A stretch of DNA of 64,000 nt from Saprospiraceae bacterium (GTDB taxonomy: Bacteria > Bacteroidota > Bacteroidia > Chitinophagales > Saprospiraceae): assembly GCA_016706365.1 (NCBI GenBank), contig JADJJU010000024.1:137161-201160 (forward strand), in the 5' to 3' direction. This document shows, in pieces, positions 1 to 9,647 of the stretch (position 1 is its first letter; every line of letters begins with the position of its first letter). Under the pieces are notes generated by a model. The model was not told the DNA's origin. It did no database searches and saw only the letters and a program-made list of their open reading frames with translations. The translations under genes were made by a program, and so were the position numbers.

Positions 1-1924
1 ATATTACCATTACCCCTTACCATGATTCTTGCACTTGTTGAAATTTCTGATGTCTGGACATTTGCAGATCCGGAATTGGGAACGGCGGAAGCTAATTGTA
101 TAGGATAGCTGAATCCCCCATCAGTGGAAAGAAAAATATCTACAGTACTGCAAGATACCGGTGAAGCAGTCGTTCCGGCCACATCCCATGTCACTGTTTG
201 TGATTGGTTTTGTATCCAATTCTCTCCTCCATTGGGTGTAAATATTACAAATGGACCTGTGCTTGCTACATTTACAATCATATTATCCTGAGCAGTGCAT
301 CCTGCAATTCCGGCTATATCTCTTGCGGTAACTCTGAAGTTTAAAGTTCGGGAAACGGTAGGCAATACTTCCCAGGTATTATTGTTGCCGTTAACTACAT
401 CAACAAGATTGGGCAAATATCTTGAAGGCGAAAAGTCGGGAGTCAAAGATCTGAACATTGGCCCACCAGTGCTGCTGCTACTGGGAGGCATTGGAAAATC
501 CACCTGATTATCAAATTGTTCCCAGCAATATGAAATAGTATTCCCGTTAGGGTCACTGGCAACTGCTGTCAAAATAAATGGAGTTCCCTGAGGAATATTT
601 CTGTCCACTCCAGCATTTACAGAAGGTCCCTGATTGCTGAATGGGATTATAGTCGCACAAGTATTTCCACTGCCCTGTATAAATGCTGAAATTTGCTGCA
701 CACTTCGCCCGTGCATATAAGCATCAGAGTTTGGTTGTACATCCGGGTCACATATTCCTGCATAAGCCATTATTGTAGATCCACTACCTGGTTCATAGGC
801 GTTGCTGTTAGATCTGTTACCACCACAAGAGTTATTAAAAGTATGCGACCCACCAAACTGATGTCCCATCTCATGCGCCACATAATCAATATCAAATGGA
901 TCACCTACAGGATTGCTGCGGCCTGTGACACCTCTGGCTTTATTGCCAGCATTACAGGGGGAGTTTAAATTAGCAACTCCACCTCCGCCAGTGCCAAATA
1001 CATGCCCAATGTCATAATTAGGAGTTCCAATTATATTTGTACAGGTAGTTTGATTCTGCCCCAGCATTGCACTGGAATTATCATTTGTATAAGGGTCTGT
1101 GGCAGAATTATAAAAAAATACTGCTGTCGTATTAGCAATTAGAATCAACCTGATAGCAAGATCATACTCATATACACTATTGATCCTGTTAATGGAAGTA
1201 ATGACAGCTGATAATACCAATCCGGACTGAGAAGAATTACTTGCTCCAAAATAATTGGAATACTCTCCGGTGGTAGCCTGAGCCAGCCTGTATGACCTGA
1301 ACTGACAATCCAGAGATCGTGTACCAAAATTCAAGGGTTCAGGCTCAGAGGGCGAGATGTCTTCCACGTCGCATATGAATGGATCAATATTCCTGGGCCA
1401 TTTGGCTCTGTCGAAAACAATGTATTCTTGTTTCTCGCCAATTTTGACAGGGTTAATCATCCAGACTCCTTTTCGAGAACGAACCATAGCATGGAATCCC
1501 AGTTCATTCCAGTCAAGTCTGATTTTTTCTGCAGGGTCAGCTACATTGTGTCCTTTAAATGTTTGAATATGAGGATATTGAGCTGCTAACTCCGGTTCCA
1601 TCATTTCGTATTTCACGATTTCAAAAACACTTGTTTTTCCATCAGGTGTTGGGAGACTCAATAAAATGCCTTCCTGATTTCTTTGAGTAGTAATTTCTGC
1701 AGGAGCTTTGGCCAACTCAGTTTTTAGGATAGTGGAATCAAGATGAAAAATCAGGTATTCGGATGGCAAGGCTGTAAAATTAGTCTCGGACAACTGCAGC
1801 GTTCTGCTCTGAATCACCCACGCATTAGGGACTTTGTTATTATTTTGGGCAAAAACTAAGGTCTTATTCAGAAGGGGATACACAGCGAACAAGCCACAAA
1901 TTAAGTAACAACGCAGAGGACTCA
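1..1924 (-). CDS. Secreted reprolysin-like zinc metalloprotease (3' end outside window)
   Basis: The reverse-strand frame is open from an ATG at 1924 to the window edge, giving about 641 visible residues. The N-terminus looks like a signal peptide (hydrophobic run ending near VFAQ, residues 1-27). The zinc motif HEMGHQFGGSH lies at residues 351-361 and fits HExxHxxGxxH. A downstream Met turn is likely at IMAYAGIC. After the protease domain come Ig/fibronectin-like segments, including one starting FTPNGGENW, that are common in large secreted Bacteroidota proteins. The family (M12B-like, 'reprolysin family propeptide/metalloprotease') is usually exported, often with a C-terminal type IX sorting domain. 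That part would lie off the window, so the export route is inference. Residues 30-190 are probably the propeptide. Confidence 0.85.
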
Positions 1925-2046
1925 TAAACAAGCAATATTTGTCAGTTGGGTAAACAGAGAGCTAAGATAAAATCTTTTATGAAATTTCTTTTGTCGTAAA
2001 ATAACGGCTGTTAGTATTTACATTGTTAGATTTATACGGGAAGTTA

Positions 2047-5000
2047 TTAGGAAGAATAACCTAACACCGGAGATAGCCATTTTTCAGCTTCTTGAATCAC
2101 CATGCCTTTTCGCTCAGCATAGTCCACGAGTTGGTCTTTGTTAATATGACCCAGACCAAAATATTTTGATTCCGGATGCCAGAAATACCACCCGGATACT
2201 GCTGCTGCCGGATACATCGCAAAGGATTCGGTCAGCTTGATGCCAGTGTTATTTTCCGCATCCAGCAATTGAAACAGAGTGGACTTCTCTGTATGTTCAG
2301 GACAAGCTGGATAACCCGGAGCAGGCCGGATTCCCTGATATTTTTCCTCAATCAGTTCCTGATTATTCCAGGTTTCATCTGCTGAATATCCCCATAGATT
2401 TACTCTTACTTCTTTGTGCAGCCATTCTGCACATGCCTCCGCAAGTCTGTCCGCCAGTGCTTTCAACATAATTGCTTTATAATCATCCAAATCCAGCTCG
2501 AATTTTTGAATGTGAGGTTCAATTCCAATGCCAGATGTCACAGCAAATGCTCCAATGTAATCATTGATTCCACTTTCTGTTGATGCACAGAAGTCAGAAA
2601 GACAATAATTGGGTAGTCCCGGAGCCTTTTTCTGTTGTTGTCGTAGATGGTGGAGGACAAATTTGACTTCTGAACGAGATTCATCGGAATAAAGCAGAAT
2701 ATCGTCCTCAATACTATTTGCCGGAAAAATTCCTGCAACTGCCTTTGCGTGAATCCACTTTTCATCAATTAATTGATCCAACATTGACAATGCATCTTTA
2801 TACAATTTAGTAGCTTCCATTCCCACTATTTCATCCTTCAGGATTTGTGGATATTTGCCGGCCAATTGCCAGCTTTGAAAGAAGGGAGTCCAGTCTATGA
2901 ACTTACTTATTTCGCGCAAATCCACATCATCATAAATAGTCAAGCCTCCCTTTTTTGGAACCGGCACTTTCAGCTCAGTCCAATTCGCATTAAATTTATT
3001 CTTGCGGGCATCTTCTATACTGAGAAAGTTTTTTTGTTGGTTTTTCAATTGAAACTGCTGCCTTAATATTTCATATGCGTTTGCATTATCATTGATAAAT
3101 TTATTTCTGTGATCCTCGTCCTTTGAAAGCAAAGTGGAAGCCACACCTACACAGCGGGATGCATCCAATACATGTATCACGGGTCCGGAGTATCTTGGTA
3201 CAATTTTGACAGCTGTATGTGTTCTGGAAGTTGTAGCTCCACCAATGAGCAAAGGCAATGAAAAATGTCTTCTTTCCATCTCAGCTGCCAAATCTGCCAT
3301 TTCTTCCAGTGATGGTGTGATCAATCCGCTCAGGCCTATGATATCTACCTTTTCATCAATAGCGGTCTGTAATATGCGCTCAGCCGGAACCATCACACCC
3401 AAATCCACGATTTCATAATTATTACAGGCGAGAACTACGCCGACGATATTTTTCCCGATATCGTGTACATCTCCTTTGACGGTGGCAAGTAGGATTTTTC
3501 CTTTAGCATTGGATTGCGCACTGGTTTTTAATGCTTCGATATATGGGGTCAAATAAGCAACAGCTTTTTTCATAACTCTTGCGCTTTTGACCACTTGTGG
3601 TAAGAACATTTTACCTGCACCAAACAGGTCTCCCACTACATTCATACCGTCCATGAGCGGTCCTTCAATTACTTCTATGGGCTGAGACAGGGCAAGTCTG
3701 GCTTCTTCAACATCGATTTCGATAAATTCATCCAATCCCTTTACCAGAGCATGCGTAATTTTGGATCTGAAATCAGCTTCTCTCCAGCTAAGATCGGGTC
3801 CGGTTTCGCGGGTACTTTTTTGCTGAAGCTGGCCTGCATATGTAATCAATGATTCAGTAGCATCCGGATTCCTGTCAAAAAGTACATCTTCGATTTTTTC
3901 CAGCAAATCGGGCGGGACTTCTGCATAAATTCCTATCATCCCCGCATTCACAATTCCCATATCCATCCCTGCTTTGATCGCATGATACAGGAATGCGGCA
4001 TGCATTGATTCTCTGATCAAATCATTGCCTCTGAAGGCAAACGAAATATTACTGACCCCTCCGCTGATCTTACAGCCCGGGCACTTTTCTTTTATCTGCC
4101 TGGTAGCTTCAATGAAGTTGATAGCGTACTGGCTATGTTCAGCAATTCCGGTGCCTATGGCGAAGATGTTTGGATCGAAAATGATATCCTCAGGGGGAAA
4201 TCCTGCCTCATTAATAAGCAGGTGCCATGCTCGTTCACAAATGGAGACTTTTCGTTCGATTGTATCAGCCTGGCCCTCTTCATCGAATGCCATGACTACA
4301 ACGGCAGCACCATATTTTCGGACAATTTTGGCTTGCTGAAGGAAAATTTCTTCTCCTTCCTTCATGGAAATGGAATTGACGACCGATTTGCCCTGCAGAC
4401 ACTTTAATCCCGCTACCAATACGCTGAACTTAGACGAATCCACCATCACCGGAAGTCTCGCTATATCAGGCTCGGCAGCCAATCCATTAAGAAATTGAGT
4501 CATCGCAGCTTCCGCATCTAAAAGTCCTTCGTCCATATTGACATCCAGAATCTGAGCCCCTCCATCCACTTGCTGACGTGCCACTTCCAAAGCTTCCTCA
4601 TACTGATTCTCTCTTATCAGTCGGGCAAATTGTCTGGAGCCTGTGACATTGGTACGTTCTCCTATATTTACAAAGTTGGTGTCCGGTCTGATTTCCAGCA
4701 CTTCCAGGCCGCTGAGTTGAGTATTTCTTTTAGAGGGTGCAGCAATTCTCGGCTTTTTCCCCTCCAACATTTTGGCCATATACCTGATATGATCGGGAGT
4801 GGTACCACAACAACCACCCACAATATTTACCAGACCACTTTCAACAAAATCTCTGATGAACACACTCATTTCATCCGGCGTCTGATCATATTCCCCAAAT
4901 GCATTCGGAAGACCTGCGTTGGGATACGCACTGACCAGACATCCTGCATGTTTGGAAAGGCTGGCGATATGAGGTCTCATTTCTTTCGCACCCAAGGCAC

Positions 5001-5730
5001 AATTCAGTCCCACAGAAAACAAATTTCCATGCTCTACTGACACCAGAAAGGATTCCACGGTCTGGCCCGATAGTGTCCTGCCACTGGCATCAGTAATAGT
5101 TCCGGAAACCATCAGTGGTATAGGGGTATATCCTTTTTCCCAGAGATCCAGAATAGCATATATGGCAGCTTTGCAATTGAGTGTATCAAAAACGGTTTCG
5201 ATCAGCAATAAATCTACTCCTCCATCCAGTAAACCTTTAACTTGTTCAGTATAAGCCACAACCAGATCATCAAAAGTAGCAGCTCTGTAGGAAGGTGAAT
5301 TGACATCCGGTGACATGGATGCTGTCTTGCTGGTCGGACCAATTGCGCCGGCAACAAAACGAGGTTTGGCAGGATTCAGTGCTGTAAATTTTTCACATGC
5401 TGCTTTCGCAATGTTGGCAGAAGCAACATTAATATCATACACTGCAGTCTCCATCTGGTAATCTGCCTGAGAAACAGATGTTGCATTGAAAGTATTCGTT
5501 TCAATAATATCTGCCCCTGCTTCCAGATACGCCTCGTGAATAGCCAGAATAATATCCGGCCTTGTCAGACTGAGAAGATCATTATTTCCTTTCAGATCAG
5601 TATGATGACTGGCAAATCTGGTTCCGCGGTAATCTGATTCTCCCAGCCGATACTGCTGAATCATAGTACCCATGGCACCATCCAGCAACAATATCCTTTC
5701 GGTGGCAATCTGATGTAGCAAAGTCTGCAT
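2047..5730 (-). CDS. metH: Cobalamin-dependent methionine synthase MetH
   Basis: The protein is 1227 aa, the length typical of full MetH. It transfers a methyl group from 5-methyltetrahydrofolate to homocysteine through cobalamin. The domains follow in order: homocysteine-binding barrel (about 1-325, zinc ligands in GLNCALG and GGCCGTT), pterin-binding barrel (about 350-610, starting NIGERTNVTGS), B12 cap and Rossmann module (DVHDIGKNIVG with the lower axial His), and the AdoMet-dependent reactivation domain (about 900-1227). All four modules are present without frameshift. No metF lies next to it. I looked upstream for a cobalamin or SAM riboswitch and saw neither, only a possible -7 promoter box. 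Confidence 0.97.
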   Translation of the reverse strand: MQTLLHQIATERILLLDGAMGTMIQQYRLGESDYRGTRFASHHTDLKGNNDLLSLTRPDIILAIHEAYLEAGADIIETNTFNATSVSQADYQMETAVYDINVASANIAKAACEKFTALNPAKPRFVAGAIGPTSKTASMSPDVNSPSYRAATFDDLVVAYTEQVKGLLDGGVDLLLIETVFDTLNCKAAIYAILDLWEKGYTPIPLMVSGTITDASGRTLSGQTVESFLVSVEHGNLFSVGLNCALGAKEMRPHIASLSKHAGCLVSAYPNAGLPNAFGEYDQTPDEMSVFIRDFVESGLVNIVGGCCGTTPDHIRYMAKMLEGKKPRIAAPSKRNTQLSGLEVLEIRPDTNFVNIGERTNVTGSRQFARLIRENQYEEALEVARQQVDGGAQILDVNMDEGLLDAEAAMTQFLNGLAAEPDIARLPVMVDSSKFSVLVAGLKCLQGKSVVNSISMKEGEEIFLQQAKIVRKYGAAVVVMAFDEEGQADTIERKVSICERAWHLLINEAGFPPEDIIFDPNIFAIGTGIAEHSQYAINFIEATRQIKEKCPGCKISGGVSNISFAFRGNDLIRESMHAAFLYHAIKAGMDMGIVNAGMIGIYAEVPPDLLEKIEDVLFDRNPDATESLITYAGQLQQKSTRETGPDLSWREADFRSKITHALVKGLDEFIEIDVEEARLALSQPIEVIEGPLMDGMNVVGDLFGAGKMFLPQVVKSARVMKKAVAYLTPYIEALKTSAQSNAKGKILLATVKGDVHDIGKNIVGVVLACNNYEIVDLGVMVPAERILQTAIDEKVDIIGLSGLITPSLEEMADLAAEMERRHFSLPLLIGGATTSRTHTAVKIVPRYSGPVIHVLDASRCVGVASTLLSKDEDHRNKFINDNANAYEILRQQFQLKNQQKNFLSIEDARKNKFNANWTELKVPVPKKGGLTIYDDVDLREISKFIDWTPFFQSWQLAGKYPQILKDEIVGMEATKLYKDALSMLDQLIDEKWIHAKAVAGIFPANSIEDDILLYSDESRSEVKFVLHHLRQQQKKAPGLPNYCLSDFCASTESGINDYIGAFAVTSGIGIEPHIQKFELDLDDYKAIMLKALADRLAEACAEWLHKEVRVNLWGYSADETWNNQELIEEKYQGIRPAPGYPACPEHTEKSTLFQLLDAENNTGIKLTESFAMYPAAAVSGWYFWHPESKYFGLGHINKDQLVDYAERKGMVIQEAEKWLSPVLGYSS

Positions 5731-5752
5731 ATTCTATTTTGAATTGAGGGGA

Positions 5753-5760
5753 CAAAAGTA
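5753..5760 (-). promoter_or_regulatory. Possible Bacteroidota -7 box upstream of metH
   Basis: The reverse strand reads TACTTTTG, matching the TAnnTTTG consensus, 22 bases before the metH ATG. No convincing -33 TTTG was found at the usual spacing, so this is tentative. Confidence 0.35.
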
Positions 5761-5855
5761 AGCCCTCCTGAGGTTAATCTGCGTTTTCAAACAGATTTAG
5801 ATAAAATGTAGTTTAGAATTACAGTCCTGAAGTGCAAAATGATCTGCAGTATAGA

Positions 5856-6656
5856 TTATCGGGATGGAAACATCCACTTCAGGAAAGCCGGCATGGATAA
5901 GGACCAGGTATATACATCATGTCGCCCACCGAGGATTTCATGGTAATATATATCACCCGGATAAGTGTATCCTTTGGCTTTAAGTATTTTAATCAAATCA
6001 AGAGTATCATCAATAGAGTCAATGATACCATTATTATTTCGATCTTCTGTCTCGTCCTCAGTTCCACACTGGAACCAGAAGCGCATACCGGGTCTCCTGT
6101 GACCATTTTCAATAATGTCGTGTATGATGCGATAACTGTCCGGGAACAAGGGATTAAATCGTTTTTTTCTCCACCATAGAGATCCTGAAAATACCCCGCA
6201 ACCCTTAAATAAATGCGGGTAATTCCAGGCAATATCCAATGCGGATAATCCGCCCAGTGAAAAACCTGCAATAGCTTTAATAGAAAATTCAACCTCCAAT
6301 CTGGAATGAAGATCTTCCAACAAGTTCTGTATGACAAATTCCACATATTGTCCTGCCTTATTTCCGCGCTTAAGATAATCCAGTTCTGCAGCCGTTCCAT
6401 ATTCATGTAATCTGTCACCGGCATGCACTGCCGCTATGATGACCGGCTGGATCATTTGTTGAGCATACAGATATTCCAAAATTTTTCTCATTCCAAGCCT
6501 TACCATATCCTGTCCGTCATTTACAATGAGCAAAGGGTAAGAACTTTCTTTTCGGAAGTCCGGTGGGAGATATAATTCTACCTGAACCTGCCGCTTTAAA
6601 GAGGCAGAAGGCAGTATATACATTTGATGTTCAGGTTTTTGTGTAGCTGGTGGCAT
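5856..6656 (-). CDS. Putative alpha/beta-hydrolase esterase (Fes/YieL-like)
   Basis: A 266-aa protein of the 'putative esterase' (esterase D / enterochelin-esterase-like) alpha/beta-hydrolase family. The nucleophile elbow GFSLGGLS lies near residue 150 and the likely catalytic His is in GGRHDVYTW near the C-terminus. An acidic stretch (CGTEDETEDRNNNG) precedes it and resembles the loop carrying the family's Asp. There is no signal peptide, so it is probably cytoplasmic. The substrate cannot be told from sequence. It is transcribed in the same direction as metH but about 125 bp away, and nothing links the two functionally. Confidence 0.8.
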   Translation of the reverse strand: MPPATQKPEHQMYILPSASLKRQVQVELYLPPDFRKESSYPLLIVNDGQDMVRLGMRKILEYLYAQQMIQPVIIAAVHAGDRLHEYGTAAELDYLKRGNKAGQYVEFVIQNLLEDLHSRLEVEFSIKAIAGFSLGGLSALDIAWNYPHLFKGCGVFSGSLWWRKKRFNPLFPDSYRIIHDIIENGHRRPGMRFWFQCGTEDETEDRNNNGIIDSIDDTLDLIKILKAKGYTYPGDIYYHEILGGRHDVYTWSLSMPAFLKWMFPSR

Positions 6657-6784
6657 TGATTATTACAATAACAAGGTCGGAAAATAGAAAAACTTTTCGT
6701 TCTGTTTACCTTTAATTAACGATTAATTATCATTTCAATTCGCAGGATGCATCACTTATCTATATAAAGCAAAATGCAGAATGA

Positions 6785-6814
6785 TTTGGTAATTAACAGA
6801 TTGGTGTATCTTTG
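6785..6814 (+). promoter_or_regulatory. Bacteroidota-type promoter (TTTG-N18-TATCTTTG)
   Basis: TTTG at 6785-6788 and TATCTTTG at 6807-6814 match the -33 and -7 boxes of the Bacteroidota housekeeping sigma factor. Transcription would begin near 6820. This lies inside the longest open frame (from 6774), so it argues that the true start of the next gene is the ATG at 6870. Confidence 0.65.
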
Positions 6815-6869
6815 TGGCGATTTTGAAGAAAATACTTTAAGCGAATTCAATAAATTAATATCAATTCTT

Positions 6870-8480
6870 ATGAAGAAAATCGGCATTTTGTTTGGAATGG
6901 AAGAAACTTTTCCGAAAGCATTTGTAGACAGAGTAAATAGCAAAAACGTAAAAGGTATTGTCGCCGAAGCTGTTTCTTTGGACAAAGTCATTCAGGGAGA
7001 AGCTTCTGATTATGCAGTTATCATTGACAGAATATCACAGGATGTGCCTTTCTATAGAGCAATGTTAAAGAATGCAGCCATTTCAGGAACAGCTGTAATC
7101 AATAATCCTTTTTGGTGGAGTGCAGATGAGAAGTTCTTCAACAATGCACTTGCTGTTAATATTGGAGTGCCTGTCCCTAAAACCGCTTTGATTCCTTCTC
7201 ATGATCGTCCGGATGATACTACCGAGCGTTCATTCAGAAACTTGAAATTCCCGTTTGACTGGGAAACGATCTTCAATTATACAGGATTTCCTGCTTATAT
7301 GAAGCCATTTGCCGGTGGAGGATGGAAAAGTGTTTATAAAATAAATGATATACAGGATTTCTTTACCAAGCACCGTGAAACAGGTCAGTTGGTAATGATG
7401 CTCCAGGAAGAAATCGTATTTGAAGAATACTATCGTTGCTATTGTATCGGCGGAAAGTATGTGAAAATCATGCCTTATGAGCCACGTAATCCGCATCACC
7501 TTAGATATGTTGCTGATTTCAAACCATCTGCTGCTCGTCTTAAGGAAATGGAAGAAATCGTATTGAGAATCAATCATTATCTTGGATATGATTTCAATAC
7601 AGTGGAATTGGCGGTTCGTGATGGTGTGCCTTACGCTATTGACTTCTGCAATCCGGCTCCGGATGCTGAAGCAAGTTCAGTAGGTGAAGAAAACTTCGAA
7701 TGGGTAGTGGAAACCTCTGCTAAATATGCCATTGAAAAAGCACAAGCTCATAAAGCGGGTGAGGATAATCTTACATGGGGCCAGTATATCAGCCGCGCTG
7801 TAAACAGACAAACTTTGTATACTCCTGCTAAGAAATCTGCTGCTGCGAAACCAGCCGCTAAAACAGCTAAGGCCGCTGCGCCAAAAGCTAAAGCAACAAA
7901 AACTGCCACTCCAAAGGTAAAAGTTGCAAAAGCTGCAGCACCTAAAGAAAAAGCAGTAAAAGCACCTAAAGCGCCGAAAGCTCCTAAGGCTCCTAAGGTC
8001 TCTGCTGCAAAGCCAGCTGCTAAAGCAGCTGCTCCTAAAACAACAGGTACCGAAACTGCTACAAAAACTGCAACTCCAAAAACTGCAAGCAAGCCAAAGG
8101 CAGTTAAACCGGCAAAAGCAGCAACTAAAGCAACTAAGGTACCAAAGGCTCCAAAGGCAGAAAAACCTGCAACAAAGCCTAAAACTGCTACTCCGAAAGT
8201 GAAAGCTGAAAAGCCTGTCATAAAAGCCTCGGCGACTAAAACTGCAACAGCAAAAGTTGCTGCGCCAAAAGCAGAAAAACCGGCTGCGAAACCAAAAACT
8301 GAAAAGCCTAAGGCTGAAAAGCCGGCAGCAAAAACTAAAGTTGCTACACCAAAAGCTGAAAAGCCAGCAGCACAAGCTAAGGTCGACGCCCCCAAAGCTG
8401 ATGCTAAACCTGTAGACAAAAAGCCGGCAGCTGAAAAGAAAGGAACTAAAACACCTAAAACTATAGTTGATAAGAAGTAA
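6870..8480 (+). CDS. ATP-grasp ligase with long Lys/Ala/Pro-rich C-terminal tail
   Basis: From the ATG at 6870 the protein has 536 aa. Residues 1 to about 315 resemble ATP-grasp carboxylate-amine ligases. KPFAGGGW (K145 onward) is the nucleotide-binding loop, LQEEIVFEEYYRCY is the adenine-region strand, and ELAVRDG...DFCNPAPDAE (near 246-265) supplies the metal-binding acidic/Asn residues. Residues from about 319 to the end are an extremely basic, low-complexity tail of AAKPA, KAPKAP and EKPAAK repeats, like histone H1 or AlgP tails. Such tails bind DNA or polyphosphate in other proteins, but here the role is unknown. The frame also opens at 6774, but the promoter lies inside that extension. 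The gene ends at a strong terminator and is followed by a glutamine-amidotransferase-like gene. In Bacteroidota such ATP-grasp/GATase neighbours have been suggested to make peptide-like metabolites (recalled, not checked). Confidence 0.8.
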   Translation: MKKIGILFGMEETFPKAFVDRVNSKNVKGIVAEAVSLDKVIQGEASDYAVIIDRISQDVPFYRAMLKNAAISGTAVINNPFWWSADEKFFNNALAVNIGVPVPKTALIPSHDRPDDTTERSFRNLKFPFDWETIFNYTGFPAYMKPFAGGGWKSVYKINDIQDFFTKHRETGQLVMMLQEEIVFEEYYRCYCIGGKYVKIMPYEPRNPHHLRYVADFKPSAARLKEMEEIVLRINHYLGYDFNTVELAVRDGVPYAIDFCNPAPDAEASSVGEENFEWVVETSAKYAIEKAQAHKAGEDNLTWGQYISRAVNRQTLYTPAKKSAAAKPAAKTAKAAAPKAKATKTATPKVKVAKAAAPKEKAVKAPKAPKAPKAPKVSAAKPAAKAAAPKTTGTETATKTATPKTASKPKAVKPAKAATKATKVPKAPKAEKPATKPKTATPKVKAEKPVIKASATKTATAKVAAPKAEKPAAKPKTEKPKAEKPAAKTKVATPKAEKPAAQAKVDAPKADAKPVDKKPAAEKKGTKTPKTIVDKK

Positions 8481-8504
8481 CATCTTCTTACAGATACCAC
8501 AAGA

Positions 8505-8540
8505 GAAAAGCCTTTCAGTCTGAACTGAAGGCTTTTCTTT
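8505..8540 (+). terminator. Intrinsic terminator after the ATP-grasp gene
   Basis: AAAAGCCTTTCAG pairs with CTGAAGGCTTTT, with one bulged T and a short loop, followed by a T-rich tail. Confidence 0.8.
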
Positions 8541-8573
8541 TAAATGAATAATATTCTCATGAACCCAATATAT

Positions 8574-9413
8574 ATGTCATCCTCTCTTCCTCTTATACGC
8601 GTAGCAGTCCTTGACCTCAATGCAGGACTTCCCAATCAGGGTATGCGCTGCATCCGTGAAATACTTGAAAAGTATCGCGAAGATCAGCAATTGGAAATGG
8701 AATATGATGTTTTTGATGTGAGGACAAAGGATGAAGTTCCCGGCACAGATTATGATATTTATATTTCCTCCGGGGGTCCCGGGAGTCCTTATGATGGGGA
8801 AGGTATGCTTTGGGAAACAAGATATTTTCAATTATTGGCAGATTTGCAGGAACACAACCGAATGAATGCAAGCGCTTCCAAGCACTTTTTCTTTATTTGT
8901 CACTCTTTTCAAATCGCTTGCCGGTATTTTGGAGTAGGACAAGTTGTAAAAAGAAAATCCACATCCTTTGGAGTTTTTCCTGTTCATAAGACAGAAGAAG
9001 GCCATCATGAGCCAATCCTGAGCGGACTGGATAATCCATTTTATGTAGTTGATTCCCGTGACTGGCAGGTAATTCAGCCGGACCATGAGAAAATTGAAAT
9101 GATAGGGGCCACTGTCCTTGCTCTTGAAAAGATCAGACCACATGTTGACCTTGAAAGGTGCATTATGGCGGTAAGATTTACAGATGCATTCTTTGGAACA
9201 CAATTTCACCCGGAGGCTGATTCAAGTGGGATGAGTGCATATCTTCAGACCGAAGAAAAACGCAAAACAATCATCGAAAATCATGGACTGGAAAAGTTCG
9301 AGAGTATGGTCACCCAACTGAATGACCCGGATAAAATCAGCCTGACTCAGAGCATGATTCTGCCTACCTTCCTGGATATGGCTATTCATGCCCGACAATC
9401 AGTATTGTCCTGA
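8574..9413 (+). CDS. Class I glutamine amidotransferase-like protein
   Basis: The protein has 279 aa from 8574; an in-frame ATG at 8544 sits directly against the terminator, so the later start is preferred. The triad of type 1 glutamine amidotransferases is visible: nucleophile Cys in FICHSFQIA (residue 109) and the HPEAD motif (His212, Glu214). An SSGGPGSP oxyanion-type loop precedes the Cys. Such domains release ammonia from glutamine or act as related hydrolases. The partner is most likely the upstream ATP-grasp ligase. It is shorter than full GMP synthase and lacks the PP-loop domain, so it is not GuaA. Function beyond the fold is inference. Confidence 0.75.
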   Translation: MSSSLPLIRVAVLDLNAGLPNQGMRCIREILEKYREDQQLEMEYDVFDVRTKDEVPGTDYDIYISSGGPGSPYDGEGMLWETRYFQLLADLQEHNRMNASASKHFFFICHSFQIACRYFGVGQVVKRKSTSFGVFPVHKTEEGHHEPILSGLDNPFYVVDSRDWQVIQPDHEKIEMIGATVLALEKIRPHVDLERCIMAVRFTDAFFGTQFHPEADSSGMSAYLQTEEKRKTIIENHGLEKFESMVTQLNDPDKISLTQSMILPTFLDMAIHARQSVLS

Positions 9414-9595
9414 AATTAATTTTTCTTTGATTCATATTTGATCTAGCATTCTGCACTTCAGCAATTGGTTGATCATTACCTACCTTTTGTCTGAAACTTT
9501 GAGGTAACCGTGACAGAATGTCAGTAATGCGTTGTGAAATTTACATTGGTACAAAATCTGTTAGAACTTAGAAACGTTTATGCATGTGTGGCACT

Positions 9596-9603
9596 TATCT
9601 TTG
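9596..9603 (+). promoter_or_regulatory. Possible -7 box upstream of secA
   Basis: TATCTTTG matches the TAnnTTTG consensus 45 bases before the secA ATG. The -33 box is not clear. Confidence 0.45.
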
Positions 9604-9647
9604 TACCCGTTAATTAATATGACTCTCAATTAATAAAAATATATTCC

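Noticed and set aside
5731..5855. Cobalamin or SAM riboswitch before metH
   Set aside because: The 125-base gap is too short for a cobalamin riboswitch and has none of the expected conserved boxes.
7677..8500. Long reverse-strand frames opposite the ATP-grasp tail
   Set aside because: They are mirror images of the Lys/Ala/Pro codon repeats and have no start context or family features.
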